This document shows, piece by piece, positions 17,939 through 26,900 of a stretch of DNA of 64,000 nt; position 1 is the stretch's first letter, and the number at the start of each line of letters is the position of its first letter. This DNA is from Paludibacteraceae bacterium (GTDB lineage Bacteria > Bacteroidota > Bacteroidia > Bacteroidales > Paludibacteraceae). A program made the position numbers and the translations under genes. A model generated the notes under the pieces. That model saw only the letters and a list, made by a program, of their open reading frames with translations, was not told the origin of the DNA and did no database searches. Location of the stretch: assembly GCA_017647145.1 (NCBI GenBank), contig JAGCLD010000016.1, forward strand, positions 62,001-126,000, in the 5' to 3' direction.

Positions 17939-17961
17939 ATAATCACAATATAGAATTTGGC

Positions 17962-18528
17962 CTATAAATAAAGTTTATTTTGTTTAATATAATCACTCAC
18001 TTTGGGTTCCAGCCATTCAGTTAGGTCCATATCTTCTTTTATGCACTGTCTTATCCATGTAGAACTAATTGGGAAGAGCGGTGCCTCTACTTTCTTCATG
18101 TTTGCGTACGTACACTCATGCCTTTCAGCTCCTCTTGGATAAACCAAAATCTCATAATTATCCAAAATCCAGCGATAGTTTTTCCACTTATTGAAGCACA
18201 ACATATTATCTTCTCCAATGATAAGCACGAAGGTATGTTGCGGATATGCCTGGGTTAGATATTGTAGTGTGCGATAAGTATATGACGGACGAGGAAGCAG
18301 CAGTTCTACATCCGAAGGTCTAATATTCTGTTGATCCTCCAGAGCCAGTTTCAACATATTCAGTCTATGCACATCATCCGCCAATCCCTCTACCCTTTTC
18401 ATTGGGTTATGCGGTGAGAGCACCATCCACACCTCATCTAATCCTTGTTGTTTACACAAGTATTCCGCCAACAGTACATGACCCTTATGGACAGGATTGA
18501 ATGAACCAGAGAAAAGCCCTATTCTCAT
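17962..18528 (-). CDS. nadD: Nicotinate-nucleotide adenylyltransferase NadD
   Basis: 188 residues. It adenylates nicotinate mononucleotide to deamido-NAD, the penultimate step of NAD synthesis. The N-terminal nucleotidyltransferase motif GSFNPVHKGH (8-17, with the HxGH signature) and the C-terminal ISSTWIRQ motif are present. Its ATG overlaps the gmk stop by one base (TAATG), indicating translational coupling. No anomaly. Confidence 0.94.
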   Translation of the reverse strand: MRIGLFSGSFNPVHKGHVLLAEYLCKQQGLDEVWMVLSPHNPMKRVEGLADDVHRLNMLKLALEDQQNIRPSDVELLLPRPSYTYRTLQYLTQAYPQHTFVLIIGEDNMLCFNKWKNYRWILDNYEILVYPRGAERHECTYANMKKVEAPLFPISSTWIRQCIKEDMDLTEWLEPKVSDYIKQNKLYL

Positions 18529-19085
18529 TACTTATCCAAGAAGTTCTTTATTATTTCGTCCGCTTCTTGTAGCGCTGTAGTCAAGTCATCATTTACAAGT
18601 ATTGTATCAAACTTCGGAGCAAATGTCAATTCATACTCCGCCTTTCCCACACGCTGTTCTATCATTTCAGGGGCATCCGTACCTCTTCCTTCAAGGCGTT
18701 TACGTAATGTTTGCACATCCGGTGGTGCAATGAAAACAGACAAGGCTTTATCAGCGAAGATACGCTTCAGGTTACATCCACCCACTACATCAACATCAAA
18801 CACCACATGATGCCCTTTCTGTTCGATGCGTTCAATTTCCGACTTCAGTGTACCATAGTAACATCCAGCATACACTTCTTCATATTCCACAAAGGCTTCC
18901 TCTTTAATTTTCTGTTGGAACTCTTCCGTCGATAAGAAGTAATACGCCTCACCATGCTTTTCTGTTCCTCTTGGTGCGCGACTTGTTGCTGATACAGAAA
19001 ATTCCAATTCAGGATATTTACCCAACAAATAATTCACTATCGTGCTTTTCCCTGAGCCCGATGGTGCACAAAATATTAAAACCAT
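18528..19085 (-). CDS. gmk: Guanylate kinase
   Basis: 185 residues; phosphorylates GMP to GDP with ATP. The P-loop is FCAPSGSGKST near the N-terminus; the GMP-binding part follows with SATSRAPRGTEKHGEAYYFLS and VEYEEVYAGCYYGT. Normal length for bacterial Gmk. It lies 14 nt after the YicC-family gene, an arrangement (yicC-gmk) common in many bacteria, and overlaps nadD by one base. Confidence 0.95.
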   Translation of the reverse strand: MVLIFCAPSGSGKSTIVNYLLGKYPELEFSVSATSRAPRGTEKHGEAYYFLSTEEFQQKIKEEAFVEYEEVYAGCYYGTLKSEIERIEQKGHHVVFDVDVVGGCNLKRIFADKALSVFIAPPDVQTLRKRLEGRGTDAPEMIEQRVGKAEYELTFAPKFDTILVNDDLTTALQEADEIIKNFLDK

Positions 19086-19099
19086 AGCTATCCCTTTCG

Positions 19100-19978
19100 T
19101 TACAATACGTTTAACACTTGTTCTTTTATTTGTTCCAATTCATCTTTCATTTTGACCACAATGATTTGCATCTCACTATGGTTAGACTTAGAGCCCAGTG
19201 TATTGATTTCTCTACCCATTTCTTGAGCGATAAACCCTAATTTTTTACCAACACCATCACCTCCATCCAATGTTTCCAAGAAGTAGCGCAAATGATTGCG
19301 TAGTCTCACCTTCTCCTCATTTATATCGAGTTTTTCGATATAATAAATCATCTCTTGCTCCAATCTATTTCTATCGATATCCACCTTTTCAGCAAGCACT
19401 TGTAGGTTTTCCTCCATTCGTGCACGGATTTTCTCTATACGTTCATTTTCGTATCCTTCCACCTCTTTCAGAAGTTCCTCAATGCGTTTGATTTTCGCTC
19501 TGAACATCACGTCCAGAGATTTACCCTCCTGCAATCTGAAGATATCAATTTCATTTAGTGCCATTTCCACTGCCTCATATAGCGCTTCATATTCCTCTTC
19601 CTGTGGTTCCACAGTAGATGTTTTGAGTACGTCCGGAAGTCTCAATAATACATCAAACCAATTATTCGGTAGAGGTATTTTCTTTTCTTCTGCTATACGT
19701 GTAATTTGCTCCATATATCCGCCCAGCACATCCACATTGATCGGTTGTCCTGCCGACATGCCCGTTTGTTGTTCTACAGATATAGACATATCCACTTTAC
19801 CTCTCAATAAGCGTTGAGCAACTTTATTTCTCAGTTCAATCTCCTTGCTACGGTACATGCCCACAATACGTGCGGACAAGTCCATTTGCTTGCTATTGAG
19901 CGATTTCAGTTCTACTGTAATTTTCTTATCGGCAAATTCTTTTTCGGCTTTGCCATACCCGGTCATGGAGTAAATCAT
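19100..19978 (-). CDS. YicC family endoribonuclease-like protein
   Basis: 292 residues, full length. It begins MIYSMTGYGKAEKEF and ends with the conserved region GKKLGFIAQEMGREINTLGSKS followed by a helical tail, both hallmarks of YicC/YloC proteins. E. coli YicC is an endoribonuclease linked to RNA decay. The middle contains long charged helices (about 150-230). Location next to gmk is the classic association. No change in the C-terminal conserved segment is seen. Confidence 0.92.
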   Translation of the reverse strand: MIYSMTGYGKAEKEFADKKITVELKSLNSKQMDLSARIVGMYRSKEIELRNKVAQRLLRGKVDMSISVEQQTGMSAGQPINVDVLGGYMEQITRIAEEKKIPLPNNWFDVLLRLPDVLKTSTVEPQEEEYEALYEAVEMALNEIDIFRLQEGKSLDVMFRAKIKRIEELLKEVEGYENERIEKIRARMEENLQVLAEKVDIDRNRLEQEMIYYIEKLDINEEKVRLRNHLRYFLETLDGGDGVGKKLGFIAQEMGREINTLGSKSNHSEMQIIVVKMKDELEQIKEQVLNVL

Positions 19979-20012
19979 AGTTTTACAATAACACTATTTA
20001 AATCCTTGGTAA

Positions 20013-21293
20013 TTATTTTTTCAACATTATATCCAGAATCAATCTATCCGTTTCGGTCATACCGTCACGTCCTATAACTGTCAGATTGCGGATACTAGCA
20101 TCTACATCCTCTGCTATAATGCCCTCTTGTGAGGTCACTGTTTTATTTTCTACAGCCAAAAGAGCCGATAGTACAGCTGTACTAACACCACTAGTCACTT
20201 TAAGAGCGCAGCTTGGTTTAGCACCGTCGCAAATCATTCCCGTCAAGTTGGCAATCATATTTTTCACAGCATAGCATACATTTTCATAGTTCCCACCCAT
20301 TAAGTAAGTCAATCCGCAAGCAGAGCCCGTAGCCGCTACAACACATCCACAAAGAGCCGACAAGCGTCCTAAACTTTGTTTGATGTAAATCACTGTGAGA
20401 TGGCTCAACATCAGTGCGCGGATTAAGTCCTCATGCGTTTTGTTTTTCTCACGTGCATAGACCACTACCGGCATTGTAGCACTGATACCTTGGTTTCCAC
20501 TCCCTGAGTTACTCATCACCGGAATCATTGCCCCTGCCATTCTTGCATCACATGCCGCTGAAGTATAAGAAAGAATGTGTGAGAACACCGTATCTCCAAG
20601 CATATCCTTTTCCACTTCTCCCTGCAGGGCTTTACCGAGGGCATGTCCATAACACCCTTTTAGAGATGTTTCAGCCGCCGCATTATTCAAACGTGCAGTT
20701 TCTTCTATAAATGCTATTTCATCCAATGGAGCCGTCATTGCAAACTCATATACTTTAGCCATCGTGAGTTCCACGTCGTTTTGTGCTGTCGTGTCATTCG
20801 TTTCCACCGTATCTTGCAAGAGCACCTCTCCGTTTTTCTCCAAGTAGATGAAATGCGTATGAGTTCCGGCTATAATTGCTGTAGCCTTGTTATTAGCTGC
20901 AGAACAAGTAATCTCAATATAGAGTTTTTCTTTCGTATCCTTCTTTTGTTGTACAGAGATACGTTTTTCCGCAATAAAGAGTTTTCCTTCTTCCACTCTT
21001 TCCGGTGTGCAGTCTTTGAGGACCTCCAATTGGTATTCAGATTTACCAATCAGAGCGCCTAATGCTATGGCTATAGGCAGTCCGATCATTCCCGTACCCG
21101 GTATTCCTACTCCCATTGCATTCTTTAACATATTTGCGCTCAAATTAGCCTCTATTTTTTCAGGGCGCACGCCCAACACCTCAGTAGCTTTAGCCACACA
21201 TAATGCCACCGCTATTGGTTCCGTACAACCTATAGCCGGGATCACTTCTCTCTTTACTAAGGCAATAATTTCATTTCTTTCTTGTGTATTCAT
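20013..21293 (-). CDS. L-cysteine desulfidase family protein (CyuA/YhaM, UPF0597)
   Basis: 426 residues, close to the family norm. Family features include the N-terminal AIGCTEPIAVALCVAKA (Cys near 22), GIPGTGMIGLPIAIALGAL, SNSGSGNQGISATMPV, and the cysteine-rich CGCVVAATGSACGLTYLMGG and MICDGAKPSCALKV segments, which would carry an oxygen-sensitive [4Fe-4S] cluster. Enzymes of this type break L-cysteine (or L-serine) to pyruvate, ammonia and sulfide or water. Such a cluster enzyme suits an anaerobe. It is in the purC run, 34 nt before the YicC gene and 12 nt after the permease gene. Confidence 0.88.
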   Translation of the reverse strand: MNTQERNEIIALVKREVIPAIGCTEPIAVALCVAKATEVLGVRPEKIEANLSANMLKNAMGVGIPGTGMIGLPIAIALGALIGKSEYQLEVLKDCTPERVEEGKLFIAEKRISVQQKKDTKEKLYIEITCSAANNKATAIIAGTHTHFIYLEKNGEVLLQDTVETNDTTAQNDVELTMAKVYEFAMTAPLDEIAFIEETARLNNAAAETSLKGCYGHALGKALQGEVEKDMLGDTVFSHILSYTSAACDARMAGAMIPVMSNSGSGNQGISATMPVVVYAREKNKTHEDLIRALMLSHLTVIYIKQSLGRLSALCGCVVAATGSACGLTYLMGGNYENVCYAVKNMIANLTGMICDGAKPSCALKVTSGVSTAVLSALLAVENKTVTSQEGIIAEDVDASIRNLTVIGRDGMTETDRLILDIMLKK

Positions 21294-21305
21294 GTATGTA
21301 TTAGA

Positions 21306-22328
21306 TTAAGTATTTGCAAAATTTCTTTTTTTAAGCTTTGAACCTTTTATGATAATCCATATAATGACCGGTGCACCAAACAATGCACACACTGTACTTA
21401 TGGGCAATGGATGCGGGGTCTGCTGTGAAAGTATATCACAAGCCAACAGGAGAACTGCTCCCGACAAAGCCGATGTCGGTAAGACCCATCTATGATCATC
21501 CGTCATCATCAATCCCCTTGCAATGTGAGGTACAGCAACCCCTACAAAGGCTATTGGTCCGGCAAACGCCGTTATACCGCCAGCCAGTAGTCCGGTGGAT
21601 ACAATAATCAGGAAGCGCGTTAGTTTCAGTGACACTCCCATACTTCCCGCATATTGTTCACCCAACAACAAAGCATTCAGATTTTTCATCAATGCCACTG
21701 CAATAATAACCCCCGCCAACATCATAGCAGTTAAGAAAGGCATTTGTTGCCATCCAACAGCCGACAGGCTTCCAAAGGTCCACACCACAAAGAGTTTCAG
21801 TGTATCAGGATTACTGAAATGTTGTATCACATTTACAATAGCCCCCGCCATTTGTCCGATCATCACTCCCACAATGAGTAGCGACACCGATTCCCTCACT
21901 TTAACCGCTATGCCCAGTACTAACAATAACGAGAGCAGTGCCCCCACAATAGCAGCTGTAACCATTACCCACTCACCCGTTAGAGCATATCCTATCCAGT
22001 TGCCCATCATCATCACCAATGCCACTCCCAGAGTAGCCCCTGAGCTCACCCCTAAGGTGTAAGGTCCTGCTAAGGGATTGCGAAAGAGTGTCTGCATCAA
22101 TAGTCCCGACACCGATAATCCAACACCCGCTAAGATAGCCGTTATGGCTCTTGGTAGGCGTAGGTTACATACTATTTCACGTTGTACAGGTTGCGTTGCA
22201 TCCCCTATCAAGGCTTCCCACACCTCTGACACTGACATTGAGACACTACCCAATGTAATGTCTAACAGAAAGAGGAGTAGTGCCAATAGCACCAATGTAG
22301 AAAGACAAAGCAGATGCCGCCAGTTCAT
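21306..22328 (-). CDS. FecCD/BtuC-type metal-chelate ABC transporter permease
   Basis: 340 residues with about ten hydrophobic helices. The conserved coupling and fold text of FecCD permeases is present: LRLPRAITAILAGVGLSVSG, NPLAGPYTLGVSSGATLG, GITAFAGPIAFVGVAVPHIAR and a C-terminal FGAPVIIWIIIK. It would move haem, siderophore iron or cobalamin through the inner membrane. No substrate-binding protein or ATPase gene lies in this window, so it stands alone between purC and the cysteine-desulfidase gene, 14 nt after purC. The partners must be encoded elsewhere, or are lost. Confidence 0.9.
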   Translation of the reverse strand: MNWRHLLCLSTLVLLALLLFLLDITLGSVSMSVSEVWEALIGDATQPVQREIVCNLRLPRAITAILAGVGLSVSGLLMQTLFRNPLAGPYTLGVSSGATLGVALVMMMGNWIGYALTGEWVMVTAAIVGALLSLLLVLGIAVKVRESVSLLIVGVMIGQMAGAIVNVIQHFSNPDTLKLFVVWTFGSLSAVGWQQMPFLTAMMLAGVIIAVALMKNLNALLLGEQYAGSMGVSLKLTRFLIIVSTGLLAGGITAFAGPIAFVGVAVPHIARGLMMTDDHRWVLPTSALSGAVLLLACDILSQQTPHPLPISTVCALFGAPVIIWIIIKGSKLKKRNFANT

Positions 22329-22342
22329 GGATTACTTACTAT

Positions 22343-23290
22343 TTACTTCTTCTCCAAATAAGCAGAGACGTTTTTATCAATACGTTCCAATAGGTTTTCG
22401 GTGCTACCCATTTCAAAGGTCTCACCCGTAATTTTTTCGTACAATTCTTGGTAGCGTTGGCTTATGCCCATCACTATTTCGTCAGTCATTTCAGGAACCT
22501 GTTGGCCTTCCTTACCTTGGAATCCATTTTCCATCAACCATTCTCTCACAAACTCTTTAGAGAGTTGTTTTTGCGGTTCGTTATTTTTGAATCGTTCCTC
22601 ATATCCTTCCGCATAGAAATAACGCGATGAGTCCGGTGTGTGAATTTCATCCATTAGATAAATCACTCCGTCATGTTTACCGAACTCATATTTGGTATCT
22701 ACCAAGATGAGTCCTCTCTCAGCAGCAATTTTAGAGCCTCTTTCAAACAAGGCCAATGTATATTTTTCCAACAAAGCATAGTCATCCGCACTCACTAGAC
22801 CTTGAGCAATGATATCTTCTTTAGAAATATCTTGGTCATGTTCTCCGATTTCCGCTTTAGTTGTCGGTGTGATGATAGGAGTCTCAAAACGTTGGTTTTC
22901 TTTCATTCCCTCAGGTATTGTGACACCGCAGATTTCTCTAACTCCATTTTTATATGCTCTCCATGCGCTTCCACAGAGATAGCCTCTCACAATCATTTCC
23001 ACAGGGAAACCTTGACAACGTACACCGACCGTAACCATTGGGTCAGGAGTAGCTTTTTTCCAGTTAGGAACAATATCAGCCGTCGCATCTAAGAACTTCG
23101 CAGCAATTTGATTGAGCATTTGTCCTTTATAAGGAATGCCTTTCGGTAGAATTACATCAAATGCTGAGATACGGTCAGTAGCAACCATGACTAATTCGTC
23201 GCCTACGCTATAGACATCACGTACTTTACCATGATAAACTCCTGTTTGTCCTTTAAACTGATAATCTGTTTTTGTAAGTGCTTGATTCAT
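22343..23290 (-). CDS. purC: Phosphoribosylaminoimidazole-succinocarboxamide synthase (SAICAR synthetase)
   Basis: 315 residues, the longer PurC form (yeast Ade1-like) common in Bacteroidetes. It joins aspartate to CAIR with ATP in de novo purine synthesis. Seen: [32 protein letters not shown] type N-terminus, [31 protein letters not shown] and [11 protein letters not shown]. First gene of the long minus-strand run, with a strong promoter at 23356-23386. Confidence 0.95.
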   Translation of the reverse strand: MNQALTKTDYQFKGQTGVYHGKVRDVYSVGDELVMVATDRISAFDVILPKGIPYKGQMLNQIAAKFLDATADIVPNWKKATPDPMVTVGVRCQGFPVEMIVRGYLCGSAWRAYKNGVREICGVTIPEGMKENQRFETPIITPTTKAEIGEHDQDISKEDIIAQGLVSADDYALLEKYTLALFERGSKIAAERGLILVDTKYEFGKHDGVIYLMDEIHTPDSSRYFYAEGYEERFKNNEPQKQLSKEFVREWLMENGFQGKEGQQVPEMTDEIVMGISQRYQELYEKITGETFEMGSTENLLERIDKNVSAYLEKK

Positions 23291-23355
23291 ACTTGTATTT
23301 TTTAGTTTTGTTTAATTCATTTTATTTTTACACCTTCCGCATGAGTATATTCATG

Positions 23356-23386
23356 CAAATGTAGTTATTCTTGGTGAATTATTCAA
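23356..23386 (-). promoter_or_regulatory. Bacteroidetes-type promoter for the purC gene run
   Basis: On the minus strand TTG (complement of 23384-23386), 20-nt spacer, then TACATTTG (complement of 23356-23363): a full consensus match. The predicted start is near 23349, about 60 nt before the purC ATG. All downstream gaps to ispG are 39 nt or less with no clear internal terminator, so this may serve eleven genes. The bases between it and the composite repeat (23387-23467) show nothing. Confidence 0.7.
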
Positions 23387-23467
23387 GTGTGACACCCATT
23401 TCAGTCTTTAATTCATCGTTGATTTTCTTTTTTGGGATATTGATGTACGGTAAAAGAACTTTTAAGG

Positions 23468-23876
23468 TATCTAGTTCCTATCTAGTTCCTATCTAGTTCC
23501 TATCTAGTTCCTATCTGTTTGTATCTTATTCCTATATAATGGTAACGGTATGGTAAGGGTATGGTAACGGAGATTATAGGACGCTGCGCTACAGGACGTT
23601 CGTTTCACTCACTACAGGACGCTCACGATGTGAACTACAGGACGGCGGAGCCTACAGGACGTTCGCGGAGCAAACTACAGAGAGTTACCCTCTGTTATGA
23701 TTAAGACGGACCCCCTCCGTTCCGCTCCGCTGGCGCTACACTCCACTCGGAACTCCGTCGCAACGAGGACGTTGCTCCCCTCGCTCGGCACGGATGTACA
23801 TTCAGTACATCCTACAAGTACCTCGCTACGCCCCCTTGAAGTGGGGACAGTGCGTTTTTAGTTAGTTTTTTATGAG
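23468..23876 (+). repeat. Composite intergenic repeat, copy 1
   Basis: Modules in order: four exact 11-mers CTAGTTCCTAT (23471-23514) plus a degenerate one; three 11-mers of type TGGTAACGGTA (23540-23572); about five units starting TACAGGACG (23577-23685); a GC-rich block (23705-23774) that can fold as GACGGA/TCCGTC plus GTTCCG/CGGAAC; and a hairpin block CCCC/GGGG followed by ACAGTGCGTTTTTAGTTAGTTTTTTATGAG (23821-23876). The same modules recur at 42441 and 50439. It lies between the terminator of the 3258-residue protein gene and the purC promoter. No ORF explains it. Strand is given as the orientation in which the modules are described. Confidence 0.75.
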
Positions 23877-23932
23877 AGAGGGGTATGCGGGTGTTTGCGA
23901 TGGAAATCTATGGGTGAGGCGTTGGGAAAAGA

Positions 23933-23963
23933 AGAAGCCCTGAAGATGGACTTCAGGGCTTCT
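23933..23963 (-). terminator. Terminator of the 3258-residue T9SS gene
   Basis: AGAAGCCCTGAAG (23933-23945) pairs perfectly with CTTCAGGGCTTCT (23951-23963) around a 5-nt loop; on the minus strand it is followed by TCTTTTCCC. It lies 22 nt past the stop codon. Confidence 0.75.
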
Positions 23964-23985
23964 ATTGAGTTACTCCGAGGAGTGA

Positions 23986-26900
23986 TTATTTCACAAGAAC
24001 CTTAGCAGTGTAGTAAGTATTTTCACCAGTGATAAAGCGTACAGTGTAGAATCCAGAAACTCTGATAGGTTCTACTACTACAACTTCAGCAGCAGGTTGA
24101 CGACGTACTACTTGACCTAAGCTGTTCACTACTTCGATGATCATTCCTTCGCGTTCTTGAGCAGAGAAGTTGTAATCAACAGCGATTACTTGGTCTTTTT
24201 CTACCGGGTTAGGACGCAATGTCAATTCACCAGCGTGAGCGATGTTCAAGCTAGAAACATATTTAACATTCAAGATAACTGTGCTATCGCAACCATGTTG
24301 TGACATGAATGTTTGTTCCCATTCACCTTCACTAGCCACGGTGATGTCACCCCACAAGAATGGAAGTTCGTTCACCACTGTGTCTTTGTGAACTGGTTCG
24401 AGTTTTTCAACGATCAAGTTGAGGATGAGAGAGTCACCACAAGTAGTGTTAGTAGCGCCAACAATCATTCTGATTACTTGATTTTCGGTTACGTTCTTGA
24501 TAGTTTCGTAAGACATGTTGTTATAGATAACTTCATAGTCTTCGTTGTAGCAAACGTAATCCGTAACTTCAACCTTGTTGAGTTCAGCGTAAGTGATGTT
24601 CCATGTTTCACTTACTTCACATTCGAGTTTGTTTTCGTATGTGCGAGTGTAAGTACCCGGATAAGTGATGTAACGGTCTCCGAAGTAAACGCCATCAGTT
24701 TCACGTCCGTTAGGACAGATTGTAGTGTCAAGTACAATGTTAGATGGCAATACAGTCAAGTGGAGAACTTCAGCGCTATCACCGCAGATACCTTGTACTC
24801 CATAATTGTGAGTGTATTCACCGGTAGTAGAGTATTGTTTACCATGGAAGAGAACGCTGTCGCCTTCACAGATTTCACGATAACGATGTACGCGGCTGCT
24901 GAGAGCAGTGAGGTTAAGGATAACCACGCTGTCGCAATCAGTAGTCAAGGATGCAGTACGCAATTCGTAGATACCCGGTTCTGTGAACACTTTGTCTTCA
25001 CCAGCAAGGTCGAAGTGGTAGCCAGCTTTCAATTCGTCTTCGCAAATCACAGTGTTGATTCTCTTAGTAGGATAAGCTACTGTGAGTTTCAAGCATACGA
25101 TTTGTGAGCAAGCAGCGTCAGCAGTCATTGTTTCTACATAGTATCTCTTAGATTCCGGATTAGCGATCTTGAATCCATAGTTATTGTATTCAGTTTCACC
25201 CGGGCAAACAGTATCCATGTAAACTACCATTTCAGCTTGAGTGTCAACGGTGATAGTAAAGTCATAAACCTTATCACATCCACCATCAAGCGCTTCTTCG
25301 CGACGAGTGATACGATTTTCACCAATGTTCAATTCATCAGCAGAAATCACTACACCACCGTAGATGAAGTCTTGACCTACGCAAACATTACCAGAAACAG
25401 GGATTGCTTCACCAACGCAAGCCACGCGGATATCGTCAATCCAGTTGTACCAACCATTACCAGCATCTACCTTGATAACGATATGGTCGTAACCATCTTT
25501 AACGCTAGCAAACTCTACAGAAGCGTCAGCCCATGCAGGAGCAGAAGCAGGTTTGTAAACGCTTACGAATGTGTTAGGATCGTTAGGATCACTCATTACA
25601 CCGACTTCGATTTGTGTACCTTCTCTTTCGTTCTTGTAAGAGAATGAGAGAGCTAATTTGTTTACTTCATAACCGAATGCAGGAAGCACCATGTAGAGGT
25701 CTTCACCATATTCAGGATAGAGGAACATAGAAGCACCATCCTTAGAAGCACCTTCGATTTCAGCCATGTGAGCATTGTAGAAATACATCTCTTCCCATTC
25801 GTCGTAGTAAGAACCACCAAGTACAGTCCAGCATTCAGGATATACTGCAGTAGCAGGATTTGCAGGTCTTTGGCTATAACTGCTTTGGTAAGCCATGCTG
25901 ACACCTTCAGTGTAAGAGTTGAAGTTTTCATTGTATGGGAGTCCGCCCAATTTGCACAATGTTCTCTTAGTAACCTTAGTCCAGTAAGATTTGTCAGTTC
26001 CGATAGCACGTACATAGATGTCATATTCTTCACCTACCAACAATCCGTTAGCATTGACAGTAGCTGTACCGTTGCTTACAGCAGCAGTTTGAAGAGCAGT
26101 TTCATCCAATGTAGCACCAGCAATGATTACTGAGTATTCTACAGAAGTTACGCCTTCAACTACAGTAGCCGTAGCAGTCAATGCAGTTTCTTCAGCTTTT
26201 ACAGTCACCACAGGAGCAGGAGTTACAGGAATAACATCTTGTGTAGTGAATGTTACAGCAGCCGACCATTCAGAGTCTTCAGTACCGTTGTTAGCTTTAG
26301 CTCTTACAGAGTATTGAGTAAGCGGAGTCAATCCTGTGAGGTTCAAAGTAGCTTCGTTACCAGCCACTACTTCACCATTTACTTCCCAAGTGTAAGACTT
26401 AGCAGCACGTCCACCATTAGCAGTGATAGTAGCCTTGGTGTCGAGTACTTCGTCAACAGATACGATCGGAGCATAGAATGCAGGACCCATCTTCACTTTG
26501 AGAGTCTTAATGTAGAGTGAGGAATAGTTCATCAATACAGCCGGAGTACCTTCTTTGCCTGCTAATGGAGCCAAAGAGATTTCAGCAGCAGTAGAACTGT
26601 TCTGCACAGTCACTGAACCGTAAGAAGTGAATTGACCATCCTTGAACATACCAATTTGGAATTCACGACGAGAACCAGTACCGATTGCAATTTCTAACAC
26701 GAGGTCAGCGAATGAATTGGTGTAGGTTGGGAATCCAAGAACTGGGTAGTAATAGTTATAGTTAGCATCGTAACCATTGTAAGTACAATAGTATGTACCG
26801 CTATAGTTAGTACGATATTCAGGAGCTTTACCTTGCAACAATGTGAAGCAACCGAGGATTTGGTTAGGACCATCCATGATGATAGATGGGTTTTCGTCGG

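Noticed and set aside
23471..23514. Tandem CTAGTTCCTAT units considered as a CRISPR array
   Set aside because: The units are 11 bp and directly adjacent with no unique spacers, and no cas gene is in the window.
24313..25107. Long plus-strand open frames opposite the giant gene (also at 27460-28236, 46562-47749 and many others)
   Set aside because: They are antisense shadows of strongly biased coding sequence: no signal peptides, no family motifs, Cys/Ser/Phe-rich composition, and the minus-strand frames have clear T9SS and Fn3 features.
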